IMG/VR virus record: IMGVR_UViG_3300043395_001642
Coordinates: 1 to 64,000 of that record
Source of the DNA: a virus
DNA: 64,000 nucleotides
Direction: 5' to 3' (one strand)
Under the pieces are notes generated by a model. That model did not search any database and was not told where the DNA came from. It saw only the letters and a program-made list of their open reading frames with translations. Shown here one piece after another: positions 1-8,199 of the stretch (the stretch's first letter is position 1; every line of letters begins with the position of its first letter). Position numbers and translations under genes: made by a program.

Positions 1-82
1 AAAAAATGTCCCCTTCCACCGCATTATTCATGCGGTTCATGAGGCTATTTGTCCACTCACCCACAGAAACGTGGATGTCCAT
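1..82 (-). CDS. Partial hypothetical protein, N-terminus only
   Basis: The reading frame starts at an ATG at 82 and runs off the left edge of the window, giving 27 residues (MDIHVSVGEWTNSLMNR...). The frame is also open a few codons upstream to a TAG. It follows the 58-residue gene at 136-312 on the same strand, so it is probably the next gene of a leftward operon. The visible part looks amphipathic; no family is recognised. Confidence 0.35.
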   Translation of the reverse strand, partial: MDIHVSVGEWTNSLMNRMNNAVEGDIF

Positions 83-135
83 GAGGAGGGATTTGAGTGT
101 CTCTTTATCCTACGCCTGGCAATCCAGGGAAAAGG

Positions 136-312
136 TTACGCATTTCCAGAGATTTGAGACTCACAAGACTTGCATTTAGATTCATATTCCCGCATGATTC
201 TGTCATAGATCATCACAGGATCTTCTTTGCTTTGCAGGCAGACTGTGGTTGCAATATCCCAGGCGATACGTTTTTGTTTCTTGATCGGATCTTCTTGCGT
301 CCAAGCAATCAT
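136..312 (-). CDS. Small hypothetical protein (58 aa)
   Basis: A 58-residue protein starting MIAWTQEDPIKKQKR. Its ATG shares one base with the TAA stop of the nuclease gene upstream (TAATG), a sign of translational coupling that fixes the start. It has two C-terminal cysteines in a KCKSCES context, too few for a confident zinc site. No family recognised. The coupling suggests it is made with the nuclease and may help it; that is inference. Confidence 0.5.
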   Translation of the reverse strand: MIAWTQEDPIKKQKRIAWDIATTVCLQSKEDPVMIYDRIMREYESKCKSCESQISGNA

Positions 313-1157
313 TAGTCGTTCAGCGTATTAATTACTTCCAGTTGATTGTAGTATTCCTCTACAATCTTGTACCAGTCGGCATGAAGTGCATCCAGGAACC
401 GCCTGGAGATCTTAAAGATTTGAGTGCGTACTGGCGTTGACACCAGGATGGCGGCTTGTTGAACCGTCATGCCAAGTGTTTGCGTAATGGCAATGTCGTA
501 TGCCGCCAGTTGTTTTAATGTTTTTTTAAATTTCATGTGACCACCTAGGAGATCACGCCATTCAGGTGAACCTTTCTCCAGATCCTTGGGCCATTTGCGG
601 CTATATGGTTTAACGCTTGTCTTTAAGTCAGCAAGAGTGAGCTTATTATTAACCACCCCAATAATGTCGGGAGCACCAGCCCAAGCTCGCCCGTCAGGAT
701 CGCAACCCCACACACGAGCCACGTCATCAGCACCAACAGTAAAATTGAACTTATTAAGAACAGGTGTTTCAGCCCATAGTACCTCTTGGAATTGATCCAG
801 AATTGCTGGCATACCTGACCAAAAATCCGCATATTCAGGTGGTATTTCTGGCTCTTTATTGCCTTTAAGGTACTGCTCCATGCCATAATGAATGGCTGTA
901 CCACGTTCCGCAGCAGCTTCTTTGACCCCAGGGTTAGCCTTGGACCACATTTCAAGCTTCCGTTTGTTTGCTTCGGATGCTGTTTCACTGATGATGGTGG
1001 TTACGGACGGTGCAGGACCAGATGGAAGCGGAGTGGTATAGTGCCTTTTACCATTAAGCGTAATTCTGGTTGCGGTCCTATTAAGGTTCCGCATAAGATC
1101 TGGCTGCTGATCCTGGAGTTTTACCCAGGAATCTTGTGATTCAAGTCTAGCAACCAC
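312..1157 (-). CDS. PD-(D/E)XK superfamily nuclease (RecB/Cas4-like)
   Basis: Probable DNA exonuclease. The protein carries the motif order of RecB/Cas4-type PD-(D/E)XK nucleases: RGTAIH at residues 85-90, a glutamate in WAETPV at 130, GAPDIIG with the metal-binding Asp at 164, DLK at 177-179 (the D-x-K site) and the KQLAAY helix at 215-220. In phages this family serves recombination, end processing or host DNA breakdown; which applies here cannot be read. The 1157 start is a GTG with no ribosome site; an ATG at residue 22 (MRNLNRT) is an alternative that keeps every motif. It is coupled to the 58-residue gene downstream. Confidence 0.85.
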   Translation of the reverse strand: MVARLESQDSWVKLQDQQPDLMRNLNRTATRITLNGKRHYTTPLPSGPAPSVTTIISETASEANKRKLEMWSKANPGVKEAAAERGTAIHYGMEQYLKGNKEPEIPPEYADFWSGMPAILDQFQEVLWAETPVLNKFNFTVGADDVARVWGCDPDGRAWAGAPDIIGVVNNKLTLADLKTSVKPYSRKWPKDLEKGSPEWRDLLGGHMKFKKTLKQLAAYDIAITQTLGMTVQQAAILVSTPVRTQIFKISRRFLDALHADWYKIVEEYYNQLEVINTLND

Positions 1158-1209
1158 GTTTGGTTTTGTATATTATTCTCAGAGTATCACACTTAGAGGC
1201 TTACTGCGA

Positions 1210-1308
1210 ATGGATGATTTTAAGTATGCAATTGCTAGCATTTTATTTGCCATGCTTGCAGTAACCGCCATGGATGCTTATGTTATTTTTATTGCATCCA
1301 AACCGTGA
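1210..1308 (+). CDS. Tiny membrane protein (32 aa)
   Basis: A 32-residue frame (MDDFKYAIASILFAMLAVTA...) that is almost one transmembrane helix, about residues 6-28. Its stop overlaps the GTG start of the next gene by four bases (GTGA), which supports both as a coupled pair. Function unknown; small phage membrane proteins include holins and superinfection-exclusion factors, but nothing here picks between them. Confidence 0.45.
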   Translation: MDDFKYAIASILFAMLAVTAMDAYVIFIASKP

Positions 1309-1547
1309 ACGGTCTGCAAAAAACCTGGTACTGGATCCAAGGCTGGTACTCGTGCTTTTCATGGATTGTGCTTGTACTGCTTCAAGAATTATTTCGTTTT
1401 ATTAAAAACATGGGCTGCAATTTAACACGGTTTTATTACGACATTGATGGTTGGCCAGTAACAGAAGATATTGAAACAGCAGAAGCTGATGAATATGAAA
1501 AAAAACTAGAGGAACAGGATATTGACTATACTCGAATTGATTTATAA
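1305..1547 (+). CDS. Small membrane protein with acidic tail (80 aa)
   Basis: Starts at a GTG overlapping the stop of the 32-residue membrane protein. Residues about 12-32 (WYSCFSWIVLVLLQELF) form a likely transmembrane helix, followed by an acidic tail from about residue 45. An internal ATG at 1410 would give a soluble 45-residue protein (MGCNLTRFYY...), so two products or a wrong start are possible. No family recognised. Confidence 0.45.
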   Translation: MNGLQKTWYWIQGWYSCFSWIVLVLLQELFRFIKNMGCNLTRFYYDIDGWPVTEDIETAEADEYEKKLEEQDIDYTRIDL

Positions 1548-1558
1548 ATCATCCAACG

Positions 1559-2131
1559 ATGTGGGAAGAGTATTTTGCTGGCATCAAATCTGAACTTGGC
1601 GCCAGGTCTCACGGCTTTGAAAGAATTTTTGCACATTTAAATCAACGCCCAAATCCAACGATCATTGAAACCGGTACATACCGAGAAGAAAACAACTACC
1701 GTGGTGACGGTTGCTCCACATTATTGTTTGATAATTATGTGCACCACCAAGGTGGCACACTAATATCTGTTGACATTGATCCCAAGGCTTGTGAGTTGGC
1801 ACGAATGTCAACAACACATGCGGAAGTTGTGGAATCAGATTCAGTTGAATTCCTTTCTACGCTAAAAGGAAAAGCCGATTTACTTTATTTAGATTCTTAT
1901 AACATTGAAAACTGGGCAAACGACTGGGCACCTGCCGCACATCACCTCAAGGAATTGTTTGCCGCAAAAGATGTAATCAAAGATGGAACCTTAATTGTTG
2001 TAGATGACAACATTAAGCAAGGGAGTAAGCGCCTTGGAAAAGGTCGATTAATTTATGAGTTGATGGACTCCCTTGGCATTGAGCCATTCCTGGATGAATA
2101 CCAAGTTGGTTGGGTTTGGTACGAAATGTAA
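1559..2131 (+). CDS. Class I SAM-dependent methyltransferase-like protein
   Basis: A 190-residue single-domain protein with the core of a Rossmann methyltransferase. IETGTYREEN near residue 36 is the nucleotide-binding strand and loop, LISVDIDPKAC near 68 carries the acidic residue that contacts the ribose, DLLYLDSYN near 106 is motif IV-like and LIVVDDN near 142 follows. This layout resembles small TylF/macrocin-type O-methyltransferases and methyltransferases near phage glycan genes. Substrate unknown. It sits 11 bases after the membrane pair, probably in the same transcript. Confidence 0.75.
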   Translation: MWEEYFAGIKSELGARSHGFERIFAHLNQRPNPTIIETGTYREENNYRGDGCSTLLFDNYVHHQGGTLISVDIDPKACELARMSTTHAEVVESDSVEFLSTLKGKADLLYLDSYNIENWANDWAPAAHHLKELFAAKDVIKDGTLIVVDDNIKQGSKRLGKGRLIYELMDSLGIEPFLDEYQVGWVWYEM

Positions 2132-2149
2132 ACCGTACTCATTTGTTGT

Positions 2150-2179
2150 GGATACCGTATTTACAATTTAACGGTATCC
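2150..2179 (+). repeat. Inverted repeat after the methyltransferase gene
   Basis: A perfect 9-bp inverted repeat (GGATACCGT / ACGGTATCC) around a 12-nt loop, 19 bases after the methyltransferase stop. It is not followed by a T-run, so a protein-binding site or RNA-stabilising hairpin fits as well as a terminator. Confidence 0.5.
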
Positions 2180-2191
2180 ATTGATCATGTT

Positions 2192-2213
2192 TATAGGTTA
2201 ATTACTACCTATA
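2192..2213 (+). promoter_or_regulatory. Inverted repeat, candidate operator
   Basis: TATAGGT and ACCTATA form a 7-bp inverted repeat around an 8-nt loop just before the next start codon. The AT-rich dyad at a gene start suggests an operator or promoter element; no direct proof. Confidence 0.35.
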
Positions 2214-2255
2214 GATATGGTCTCATATATACTGAGAGGACCAAAGATTTCTGAA

Positions 2256-2474
2256 ATGGCGTTATCTAATCAAGTTAAAGATGCTATTGATCAAGCAAGT
2301 AATCATCTGCGAGACGCTTTGGCATTTGCTGCACGAGCCGAGCATCCGATCACGATCTCCACCATCACAGACATCTTGGTACGCTTGGAGTCCTTAGAGT
2401 GCATGGACGAACTCATGCAGAAATTCCGTAAGACAGGCAATGGCAGGGAAGTACCGGATACCTACGGAAGCTGA
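2256..2474 (+). CDS. Conserved-looking cyanophage small protein (72 aa)
   Basis: A mostly helical protein starting MALSNQVKDAIDQASNHLR. The frame extends to an ATG at 2217 (85 aa), but I prefer 2256: the upstream 13 residues are unlike the rest and the purine stretch GAGAGGA lies before it, although 15 bases away. I believe similar NHLRDALAFAAR proteins occur in cyanophages, from memory and unverified. Its end overlaps the next gene by 35 bases. Confidence 0.55.
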   Translation: MALSNQVKDAIDQASNHLRDALAFAARAEHPITISTITDILVRLESLECMDELMQKFRKTGNGREVPDTYGS

Positions 2475-2622
2475 GCGACTGGAGAGGTACTTCATAGAGC
2501 TTGCCCGTGTAATTCCTAACCCTGGTAGGGACTGGGCCAAGAGTGCTGCACCGTGTAAGTATCTTAAACTATTAAAAGAACGCAAGGAACGGTTACAAAA
2601 TGCCACAGAAGAAACCGGGTGA
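2440..2622 (+). CDS. Small hypothetical protein (60 aa)
   Basis: A basic, helical 60-residue protein (MAGKYRIPTEAERLERYF...). It overlaps the gene before by 35 bases and the gene after by 23 in other frames, typical of compressed phage operons. No family recognised. Confidence 0.5.
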   Translation: MAGKYRIPTEAERLERYFIELARVIPNPGRDWAKSAAPCKYLKLLKERKERLQNATEETG

Positions 2623-2767
2623 TCCTGGCTTGTATGCCAATGTTCATGCCAAGCGTGAGCGCATTGCAAAAGGCAGCGACGAAAAGATGCGTAAGCCTGG
2701 TGAGAAAGGTGCACCTACTGCCAAAGCATTTAAGCAGTCTGCTAAGACAGCAAAGAAAAAGAAATAG
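2600..2767 (+). CDS. Short lysine-rich phage protein (55 aa)
   Basis: A 55-residue, strongly basic protein starting MPQKKPGDPGLYANVHAKR and ending in a lysine tail. The pattern GLYANVHAKR-RIA-GS-EKMRKPG-KGAPTAKAFKQSAKTAKK is one I recognise from many marine and freshwater phages, where it is annotated only as hypothetical. The basic charge suggests nucleic-acid binding; the true role is unknown. It ends the plus-strand run before the terminator and tRNAs. Confidence 0.7.
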   Translation: MPQKKPGDPGLYANVHAKRERIAKGSDEKMRKPGEKGAPTAKAFKQSAKTAKKKK

Positions 2768-2844
2768 TTTATACTGATTGCGCTCAACTGTACACGCTCG
2801 CGAGTCTTCGGCCCGTGAAGTTGGAGTCGGTAAGGAAGAACTTG

Positions 2845-2874
2845 ATTCCTGGCTTGAGCAACCAGGAATTTTTT
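2845..2874 (+). terminator. Rho-independent terminator
   Basis: Stem ATTCCTGG / CCAGGAAT around a 9-nt loop followed by five Ts. It closes the plus-strand transcript before the tRNA pair. Confidence 0.75.
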
Positions 2875-2893
2875 GTGTTATCTTGATGTTGAT

Positions 2894-2967
2894 CGAGGTG
2901 TAGCGCAGTTTGGTAGCGCATCTGCTTTGGGAGCAGAGGGCCGCAGGTTCAAATCCTGCCATCTCGA
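2894..2967 (+). tRNA. trnP-UGG: tRNA-Pro (anticodon UGG)
   Basis: Full cloverleaf: acceptor CGAGGTG / CATCTCG with discriminator A, D-arm around AGCGCAGTTTGGTAGCGC, anticodon arm CTGCT-TTGGGAG-AGCAG type loop with TGG, and T-arm with GGTTCAAATCC. No CCA is encoded, so the host enzyme must add it. It lies 3 bases from tRNA-Thr. Confidence 0.93.
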
Positions 2968-2970
2968 TAT

Positions 2971-3042
2971 GCTGGATTAGCTCAGTGGTAGAGCAGCAGT
3001 TTTGTAAACTGCCGGCCGTCAGTTCAAGTCTGACATCCAGCT
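2971..3042 (+). tRNA. trnT-UGU: tRNA-Thr (anticodon UGU)
   Basis: Acceptor GCTGGAT / ATCCAGC with discriminator T, D-arm AGCTCAGTGGTAGAGC, anticodon arm GCAGT-TTTGTAA-ACTGC with TGT, and T-arm GTCAGTTCAAGTCTGAC. No encoded CCA. It would read ACA codons, which are frequent in the AT-rich phage genes. Confidence 0.93.
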
Positions 3043-3079
3043 TTAATTCGTTATATTAATAAGAGCGTATTTGATATGG

Positions 3080-3334
3080 ATGCCAAGCGCATCACGTAAG
3101 CAACGTATCAATAAGAATCGAGAGAAGCTTCTTGAGTACAAGAAGACCTTGGAGTGCGAGCAGTGTGGGTTGAAGGATTATCGCGTGATTGAATTCCATC
3201 ACGTCAGTGAAAAAGATATGAACGTATCAACGATGGTAAAAGATGGATACGGCTGGAGCCGCATCCAAGAAGAGATTAGTAAATGTATACCACTATGTTG
3301 TAATTGCCATAGAGTAGAGCATTGGTGCAATTAA
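3080..3334 (+). CDS. HNH endonuclease
   Basis: A small free-standing HNH nuclease of 84 residues. A zinc-binding CEQCG knuckle near residue 27, the HNH strand IEFHHV near 40 with the catalytic His pair, and C-PLCCNCHRVEHW near the end complete the fold. Such genes are often homing endonucleases, and this one follows a tRNA pair, a common insertion spot. A TTG at 3071 could extend it by three residues; the ATG at 3080 is preferred. It converges on the leftward gene that ends at 3331. Confidence 0.85.
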   Translation: MPSASRKQRINKNREKLLEYKKTLECEQCGLKDYRVIEFHHVSEKDMNVSTMVKDGYGWSRIQEEISKCIPLCCNCHRVEHWCN

Positions 3335-5469
3335 CGTCCAAAGATTGAACCACGATTTAATAAGTTTGCAAATTGTTCAATGCGTGAACCGGCTTGATCC
3401 CACCAAGGGCGACCAACAGTTCTAGTTCCAGCAACAGAACCATAAGGCACTTCAATGAGTCTGCCGTTTAAAACAGCTTTACCCCCCCTTGGTCGAATAG
3501 AAGGTGTAGGTCCTGCGTATGCAGCAGAAGGTGCGGGTTGATTTCTTGTAACCCAATCTTTACCTGTTTGCGCTTTATATGCACGATTAAGTGATTTACC
3601 TGTTTCAATTAATCCAAGCCCACCAAGAACACCACCAGCCAAAGGAAGACTTGATCCAATTACAGCAGCAGGTCTTGCATAACCAGCGGCACGAAGAGCT
3701 TGCAAGCCTTTAGCTGTTGCTCCACCAGCAGCTGAACCAATGGCAGTGTTCAATGCAGCTGTGGTGCCAGCCTGCGCATAATTGCCTTGAGCAAGAGCAT
3801 CAATTACTGCAGGGTCCATTGCTGTTGCAATAGCACCAGTTGCTAAACCACCAAGACCTAAACCCTGAATTGGCTTTGATTGTTCAATTAAATTCTCAAC
3901 AGTTTTATTAAGTAACTTATTGGCTGCTTGTGGACGCAAATTATCTCTATAAATAGTAATTTTACTTAAACCTTCCTCTGCATTTCCAAAAGGATCCAAA
4001 GGATTTATAGGATTTGTATAGCTATTAATTGGCGTTATTCCAAGGGCGTTATAACGAGCTCTTTCATATTTAAACATTTGATCCATTTCATCAACATTAA
4101 AAGCTGTATATCTTGCCTTATCAGAAGGAGGTAAAATACCCAACTGACGCAAATCTGTTTTACTTGCAAAAGAACCAAACGGGCTTAGTGTTTGCCCTTC
4201 TACTGGAAACTGACCAAGGATTCCGGTTACAGCTTGTGTAGCAGGAGTTGCTGGCTCTCCAACGTTTGGTACTAAACGTGCAAAGCGTTCAATGGCTTGG
4301 AACTCTGTAATGTTTTCTGCCTTTGCAAGTTGCTGCAAATTTTGGCGCAAAATATCTCCTGGCCCACGGTTTGCCCCCCGTAAATTTTGGACTGAATATG
4401 CAAAAGGTAAATTTCTTTCAGCAAGAAGCGCTTGTAAATCACCAGCTGTTAATTCCCCCCTTGCACCAATTAAATCTTTTCTAAAGTGAATATCACCAGA
4501 GCTTCCCCGACTTGAAGTAACACCCCAAGAAGGCCCTGTGCCTGGGCCAAGATCCTCATATTGTTTAAAACGTACACGTGGTTCTTTATATGGAGTTTCT
4601 AAAATATCCCCAGTATATAAATATTTTGCTTCTTTTGAAGGATCTGCGTTAATTCGCGAAATATAAATAGAAGGATTTTCCTGGGCAAACTTTTGCCCTT
4701 GCCCCCAATTACCTTCTGCATAGCTATACTGTGGTCTTTCTAGATTTCCCCAAATATATCCAGCGGCTCCAGGCGTTTTATTGGAAAGAGTTTCAAGTTT
4801 ATTTTCTAATCTTGCCAGTTCTTTTGTTGTTTCCGGACTTTTGTTTGTATGGAAAAGGCCAGAAGGAGAAACAAATTGTGAGTATTCAAAGTGAGCTTTG
4901 CCTAATTTATCTGCTAAAATTTCTGCATAATCTTTAGCAAAACGACTGGGATCTGGTCCAGGTGTAACCGTAATTGCTTGTATATCCCCTTCGGGAAAAA
5001 TTGTTTTATTTGCTACAGCTTGTTGATAAGAACCTAATTCCGAACTTGGCGTATCAGGTTTAGCCAATAAATATTCTGGGTATGTTTTTTCAGTTTTGTA
5101 TAGATCATCGGTACGAATAAGTCTATCAAATACACGGCTACTTGCAGCACGTTGGCTTAACGGAATTGTTTCCTTGTTAGTAAGTTTTCCTTGAATATTT
5201 GCACCACGAGATACATCAAATAAATTTGGATCGGCGTTAGGAAACATCCTTTGCGCTTCTTGTTGTTTAATTACGGTTGTATTTTCTAATAAATTTTGGA
5301 ATGGAAGAATTGTACCAAAAGGAACTGCTGCTGTTGCGGCTCCCAAACTACCCATTAACTTCAACGCATCTTCGCGTTGTTGTTGAGCTTCTTTAATTTT
5401 TTCTTTATCAGCAGCAGAAAGAGTGCCAACAATTGTTGTTGAATTAGGTAGTAGCTGAAAAGGATTCAT
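3331..5469 (-). CDS. Large virion-like protein of unknown function (712 aa)
   Basis: An unrecognised 712-residue protein. The first ~530 residues are mixed-charge and soluble. Residues about 540-630 are glycine/alanine-rich and hydrophobic (GLGLGGLATGAIATAMD, PLAGGVLGGLGLIETG), like membrane-spanning hairpins. The tail is proline/arginine-rich. The same hydrophobic style recurs in the plus-strand virion genes, so an internal or ejected virion protein is a reasonable guess. It is one base from the metallopeptidase-like gene and likely cotranscribed. RGGKAVLNGRLIEVPYG near the C-terminus would suit a family search. Confidence 0.6.
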   Translation of the reverse strand: MNPFQLLPNSTTIVGTLSAADKEKIKEAQQQREDALKLMGSLGAATAAVPFGTILPFQNLLENTTVIKQQEAQRMFPNADPNLFDVSRGANIQGKLTNKETIPLSQRAASSRVFDRLIRTDDLYKTEKTYPEYLLAKPDTPSSELGSYQQAVANKTIFPEGDIQAITVTPGPDPSRFAKDYAEILADKLGKAHFEYSQFVSPSGLFHTNKSPETTKELARLENKLETLSNKTPGAAGYIWGNLERPQYSYAEGNWGQGQKFAQENPSIYISRINADPSKEAKYLYTGDILETPYKEPRVRFKQYEDLGPGTGPSWGVTSSRGSSGDIHFRKDLIGARGELTAGDLQALLAERNLPFAYSVQNLRGANRGPGDILRQNLQQLAKAENITEFQAIERFARLVPNVGEPATPATQAVTGILGQFPVEGQTLSPFGSFASKTDLRQLGILPPSDKARYTAFNVDEMDQMFKYERARYNALGITPINSYTNPINPLDPFGNAEEGLSKITIYRDNLRPQAANKLLNKTVENLIEQSKPIQGLGLGGLATGAIATAMDPAVIDALAQGNYAQAGTTAALNTAIGSAAGGATAKGLQALRAAGYARPAAVIGSSLPLAGGVLGGLGLIETGKSLNRAYKAQTGKDWVTRNQPAPSAAYAGPTPSIRPRGGKAVLNGRLIEVPYGSVAGTRTVGRPWWDQAGSRIEQFANLLNRGSIFGR

Positions 5470-5470
5470 A

Positions 5471-6190
5471 TTAACGAATTAAACCATATCCTTGATTATA
5501 AACTCGTCGCATTAATGGATCTGCTGCGGCAAAGATTCGTTGGACTTCTCGACGTTCATTTGGAGAAGGTGGACCGATTTCATTTTTTGCATACATACTT
5601 ATGCCCTGCGGCACATATGTTGAAGGATAAGCTAAAACATCTTCTTGAGGATTGGGACCAGAAGCTTCATATGGAATATTTAATTTGTTAAGGACACCAG
5701 CTGCTACACCTTGTGCATGTGTTTCTTCAACAATAGAAGGTTTGCCAAACGTTTCATGTGCCCACCTTAAACGTTGACCAGTGTCTCTTGGAATTGAACC
5801 AGGAGATGAAATTCCTTCTAGTTGCGTACGACCAAATGAAGGATTGAATGTTGTTTGTTTTAATGCAGAGGGAAATACAGCATGTGCACCTTCATGTGCA
5901 ACAGTATGCACAGTTCCGCCTAATGGATCTACATAGCCTGTTGTTCTTTGACTTGGGTCATTATTAAATACGACTCCCATGCCAGTGCCCCACATTGGAG
6001 AGCCTTCTATTGCCATTACTGAATTGGCTGGTTGCAAATTAAATGTTTTACCACTTTGTTGGTTTAACAGATTAACAACAGCTTGAGTTTGTTCTGTCGG
6101 TTGGAACCCATTTCCAGGCACAAAATTAAATGCAGGAGTTTTTAGTGTCCTGCGATTCATGTAGTCTTGAAATAAAGAAGGATCAGCCAT
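5471..6190 (-). CDS. Putative zinc metallopeptidase (HExxH)
   Basis: A 239-residue protein with TVHTVAHEGAHAVF, giving H99-E100-G-A-H103, the HExxH zinc-binding and catalytic signature in a hydrophobic helix as in gluzincin-type peptidases. EETHAQG at about 155-161 could supply the third ligand (E155/E156 or H158), the right distance downstream. No signal peptide. It lies between a large virion-like protein and a Dps-like protein, so it could be a virion maturation or cell-entry protease. HExxH also occurs by chance, so the enzyme call is tentative. Confidence 0.55.
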   Translation of the reverse strand: MADPSLFQDYMNRRTLKTPAFNFVPGNGFQPTEQTQAVVNLLNQQSGKTFNLQPANSVMAIEGSPMWGTGMGVVFNNDPSQRTTGYVDPLGGTVHTVAHEGAHAVFPSALKQTTFNPSFGRTQLEGISSPGSIPRDTGQRLRWAHETFGKPSIVEETHAQGVAAGVLNKLNIPYEASGPNPQEDVLAYPSTYVPQGISMYAKNEIGPPSPNERREVQRIFAAADPLMRRVYNQGYGLIR

Positions 6191-6238
6191 TTTTTTTACC
6201 TTAAAGTAATGTATTAAGAAATTAAGGAGTTAATTCCA

Positions 6239-6790
6239 TCACGCATTCCTCAATGTTGCTTTAACAAACCAAGCAGCTTTAAACATTTGGCCGACAAGAT
6301 CAGCCATGTAGTTAGCAATATCAATGGCACCAACTTTTTGTGCAGCAGGCTCTAGTTTCTTGCAAAGGTTGGCACACTGCTCCAGGTTTTTGTAATAGGT
6401 AGCAAGCATGTCAGTTCCTTTGTAGGAAGTGACGGCTGTGAACGGGGGAGACGCATCCCGAAGTCCACATCCACACATAGGCATGAGGTAGTCCATGCTT
6501 CGGATAAACTCAGCCAGTGTGTCGAACTGCTCCAGATGGCTCTCGTATTGGTCTTTAAGGAACCCATGCACCCCGAGGAAGTTCGCCCCCTCGTAGTTCA
6601 AGTGAATGAGATGGGACTGTGTCTCAAGTTCCTTGAGGTAGGCGGTGAGGGCAATGCACTGCTGGATGAAGGACCCGACGTCACCATCCTTTGATTTAGC
6701 AGGCCCCTTGGGCTTGGGCTGAGCCTGTGGTACAGCTTGAAGAACAGGAGCTTCGGGCTGTGGTGCTTGACCAGGAGCAGGAGTATACAT
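6239..6790 (-). CDS. dps: Dps-like ferritin-family protein
   Basis: Dps proteins form 12-subunit shells that bind DNA and oxidise iron with peroxide. The segment IHLNYEGANFLGVHGFL with QFDTLAE lines up with E. coli Dps (from memory) with exact spacing: H63 and H75 here match H51 and H63, D90 and E94 match D78 and E82, and GANF is identical. The D67 position is a lysine (K79) with an aspartate next to it, so the iron site may be altered. The first ~38 residues are a Pro/Ala/Lys-rich tail, as in DNA-binding Dps. Length 183 against about 167 for E. coli. A Dps in a phage is unusual. Confidence 0.75.
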   Translation of the reverse strand: MYTPAPGQAPQPEAPVLQAVPQAQPKPKGPAKSKDGDVGSFIQQCIALTAYLKELETQSHLIHLNYEGANFLGVHGFLKDQYESHLEQFDTLAEFIRSMDYLMPMCGCGLRDASPPFTAVTSYKGTDMLATYYKNLEQCANLCKKLEPAAQKVGAIDIANYMADLVGQMFKAAWFVKATLRNA

Positions 6791-6816
6791 AGTTTTTAAT
6801 TAGTACTTACAGTTTA

Positions 6817-8151
6817 TCAGCGGCTAATTTCTTCCCAGTCAACAGCTGCATGAACAGTGGAAGTATTAGCACTTGCAGAGATTAATAAGGATAGCTCATA
6901 CGGCGTACTCGTTAAGCCATCACGTTCTAATTGAAATTTAAACAACGCTTCTCTAAGAATATCAATCGATGCATTTGATTGATTACTGGCAGAAAAATAT
7001 CCCTGGGTTAAAACACGACCACCGGATGTACCAGTTCCAGTGAGGTTGTACTCAACTGCTGAATCGGTACCGGCACTTACCCAGCTACCGCCACTTGTTG
7101 TTGCACTAGCAACCAACTGCCAGACATAGTTTGCAGTACCAGCGGCTGGCATAACAGACAATGCACTTAAGATAACGATGGCATCAAGTGCAGCAGCTTT
7201 CAAACGTAAGGAAACTACAGGATAGAATGTACCAGCAGTTGCCATGCTATAGGGTGCTGTGATTGAGGTACCAATGGCCTGCTGGAGACCACGCAATTCA
7301 TAGCCACCTTCTGAAATAACGGTAGAACAAACTTGTTTCATTGTGCTGCTACTGGCCGTAGCAGCAGTATTTTTGATTTCATAACGCAAAGGAAGAGATG
7401 CAGTTGTAATGTAAGTAGATGTAATTAAATTTGCATGATGAAATGAATGACAATGAACAAATTTACCATTAATAACAAAACCAAGACGAACAGTGCCAAG
7501 TCCTAGCCATTCAATATCCATCCATAGGATTTGAGCTTTTGTTAGATCAAGAGTAAATCCTGATTTACCCGTGCCATTTAATGGATCAACATTCCAACTT
7601 GATTGCGGCACACTGGTTTCTGTGACAACACCTGTCACAAAATTACGTTCAACAAAAGCCGGAGCAGAAGTACCGTTTTGTTCTAGATAAATGCCATTGT
7701 TAGCACCATAGTAACCAACACGCTGCCGTAGGCCAGCCTTTGCAGTATTCATTACAAAAGTAGACATAACCAGAAGTGATTTTCCTGGCTGATATGAAAA
7801 TACTTTTGTTGTTTCTCGAATAATTTCAGAACCAGATGTTGTTGTGACGTTAAGGTTTACAAGCCCAGCATTAGCATCGAACGATGTAGTGCCGCCGGTT
7901 CCACTAGATGTAGCCCAAAGATTATTGTCTCGATAGCGATGACTTGAATCAAATAATGTGAATGGATCACATGTACGTAAACGTCCAAAAGCGTCAGATC
8001 CTGTACCACCACCTTGGACATTAACAACACCACTAGAAGATGTTGTAACTTCAACAGGCTGTCCACTGGCTGTAGTAACAACAATGCCAGAAGCGTAATC
8101 TAGATAACCAGAGGTGCCATCACCATAGTCATTGATATAACGAATAATCAT
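6817..8151 (-). CDS. Conserved phage structural protein (444 aa)
   Basis: A beta-rich protein of a type I recognise from marine cyanophage and uncultured phage genomes: GRLRT-DPFTLFDSSHRY near residue 56, YQPGKSLLVMSTFVMN near 120, LRQRVGYYGANNG near 142, ILWMDIEWLGLGTVR near 210, KFVHCHSFHHANL and MKQVCSTVISEGGYE. Those relatives are labelled structural or tail/fibre proteins; the exact place in the virion is not known to me. It starts just after a terminator, so it probably has its own promoter. Confidence 0.7.
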   Translation of the reverse strand: MIIRYINDYGDGTSGYLDYASGIVVTTASGQPVEVTTSSSGVVNVQGGGTGSDAFGRLRTCDPFTLFDSSHRYRDNNLWATSSGTGGTTSFDANAGLVNLNVTTTSGSEIIRETTKVFSYQPGKSLLVMSTFVMNTAKAGLRQRVGYYGANNGIYLEQNGTSAPAFVERNFVTGVVTETSVPQSSWNVDPLNGTGKSGFTLDLTKAQILWMDIEWLGLGTVRLGFVINGKFVHCHSFHHANLITSTYITTASLPLRYEIKNTAATASSSTMKQVCSTVISEGGYELRGLQQAIGTSITAPYSMATAGTFYPVVSLRLKAAALDAIVILSALSVMPAAGTANYVWQLVASATTSGGSWVSAGTDSAVEYNLTGTGTSGGRVLTQGYFSASNQSNASIDILREALFKFQLERDGLTSTPYELSLLISASANTSTVHAAVDWEEISR

Positions 8152-8199
8152 TGGTGAAGCACAGTATTTCTTTTATTTTAATTCCGATAACGTCTCAAC

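Noticed and set aside
97-315. 72-residue plus-strand frame at the left edge
   Set aside because: Covered by a coupled minus-strand gene with a better start.
2150-2213. Riboswitch between methyltransferase and small genes
   Set aside because: Two simple inverted repeats only; no conserved riboswitch core recognised.
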